From Polyangiaceae bacterium (lineage in GTDB: Bacteria; Myxococcota_A; Polyangia; Polyangiales; Polyangiaceae), in NCBI GenBank assembly GCA_025934595.1, contig JAICXU010000205.1, positions 1-6,336 on the forward strand: 6,336 nt of DNA. The letters are read 5' to 3'. Below, one piece after another: positions 6,115 through 6,336 of the stretch. How positions within the stretch are numbered: position 1 is the stretch's first letter; every line of letters begins with the position of its first letter. The notes under the pieces were generated by a model. The model worked only from the letters and a program-made list of their open reading frames with translations, was not told the origin of the DNA and searched no databases. The position numbers and the translations under genes are program-made.

Positions 6115-6336
6115 ATGTCCAACACGTTCGAATCCGATACCAAGCCCGGCGTCGCCCAACCGAACCCGCCCGTCCCGTTCACCGAGGGTGATCCCGAAAG
6201 CGGAGCGCCGCCGAATGGTCACCTCGACGCCGCGTTCTCGCGCGAGCTGCTCGGTGCGCTCCTCCGCTATCGTGACGGCGATTTTTCGGTGCGGCTCTCC
6301 GCTGATCATGACGGCGTCGACGGCAAGATCGCCGAC
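6115..6336 (+). CDS. N-terminus of a HAMP-domain signalling protein, probably a hybrid sensor histidine kinase (3' partial)
   Basis: Seventy-four residues are visible before the window ends. Residues 1-36 are polar and Pro-rich (PNPPVPFTEGDPESGAPP), with no signal peptide or membrane helix, so the protein starts in the cytoplasm. Residues 41-74 (from FSRELLGALL through RYRDGDFSVRL to GVDGKIAD) match the opening of the soluble HAMP units found in large multi-HAMP hybrid histidine kinases, where L-L-x-A-L-x-x-x-x-x-G-D-F-S-V-R-L is followed by G-x-x-G-K-I-A-D. This identification comes from recognition of that recurring pattern. The kinase, receiver and any GAF domains would lie beyond the window and are not seen. 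The start is supported by GGAGAG upstream and a one-base gap after the RHH stop. If correct, the protein is a cytosolic sensor kinase expressed together with the RHH protein. Confidence 0.72.
   Translation, partial: MSNTFESDTKPGVAQPNPPVPFTEGDPESGAPPNGHLDAAFSRELLGALLRYRDGDFSVRLSADHDGVDGKIAD

Noticed and set aside
1..6336. Search for tRNA, CRISPR arrays, insertion sequences or attachment sites
   Set aside because: No cloverleaf-like sequence, regularly spaced long repeats, transposase frame or flanking inverted repeats were seen by eye.

Overview
The window is GC-rich, with tightly packed genes and strongly GC-biased third codon positions. The long Arg-rich open frames seen antisense to the real genes are typical of such DNA. 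A Cys-rich, probably exported protein tail, a ribbon-helix-helix (RHH) protein and an N-terminal HAMP-type kinase segment together suggest a Myxococcota-like bacterium, perhaps Polyangiales. That assignment is an inference from gene style only; there is no rRNA or other phylogenetic marker here.

Layout from left to right: (1) 1-297 (+), the C-terminal end of a Cys-containing protein whose start lies outside the window. (2) 408-854 (+), a complete hemerythrin HHE-domain protein. (3) 943-5698 (-), a three-gene operon read right to left: dabA (3089-5698), dabB (1257-3092), then a DUF167/YggU-family gene (943-1260). Both junctions are 4-base stop/start overlaps. (4) 5699-5891, a 193-base divergent intergenic region with several related short repeats. 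(5) 5892-6113 (+), a 73-residue RHH DNA-binding protein. (6) 6115-6336 (+), the first 74 codons of a HAMP-domain signalling protein, probably a hybrid histidine kinase, starting one base after the RHH stop codon and running off the window.

The core is a DabAB system. DabA is a cytoplasmic, zinc-dependent, beta-carbonic-anhydrase-like protein. DabB is a NuoL/antiporter-like membrane protein. In characterised systems the pair accumulates inorganic carbon as bicarbonate, with energy coupled to the cation gradient. All four zinc-site/active-site residues of DabA and the key charged membrane residues of DabB are present, so the system looks functional. No RuBisCO or carboxysome gene is visible, so a role in supplying bicarbonate to carboxylating enzymes, as in other heterotrophs, is at least as likely as autotrophic carbon concentration.

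The RHH-kinase pair diverges from dabA across a shared regulatory region that carries repeated motifs. This makes it a plausible, unproven regulator of the transporter. The hemerythrin gene is convergent with the operon and so is not part of it. No mobile element, CRISPR array or structural RNA gene was seen.
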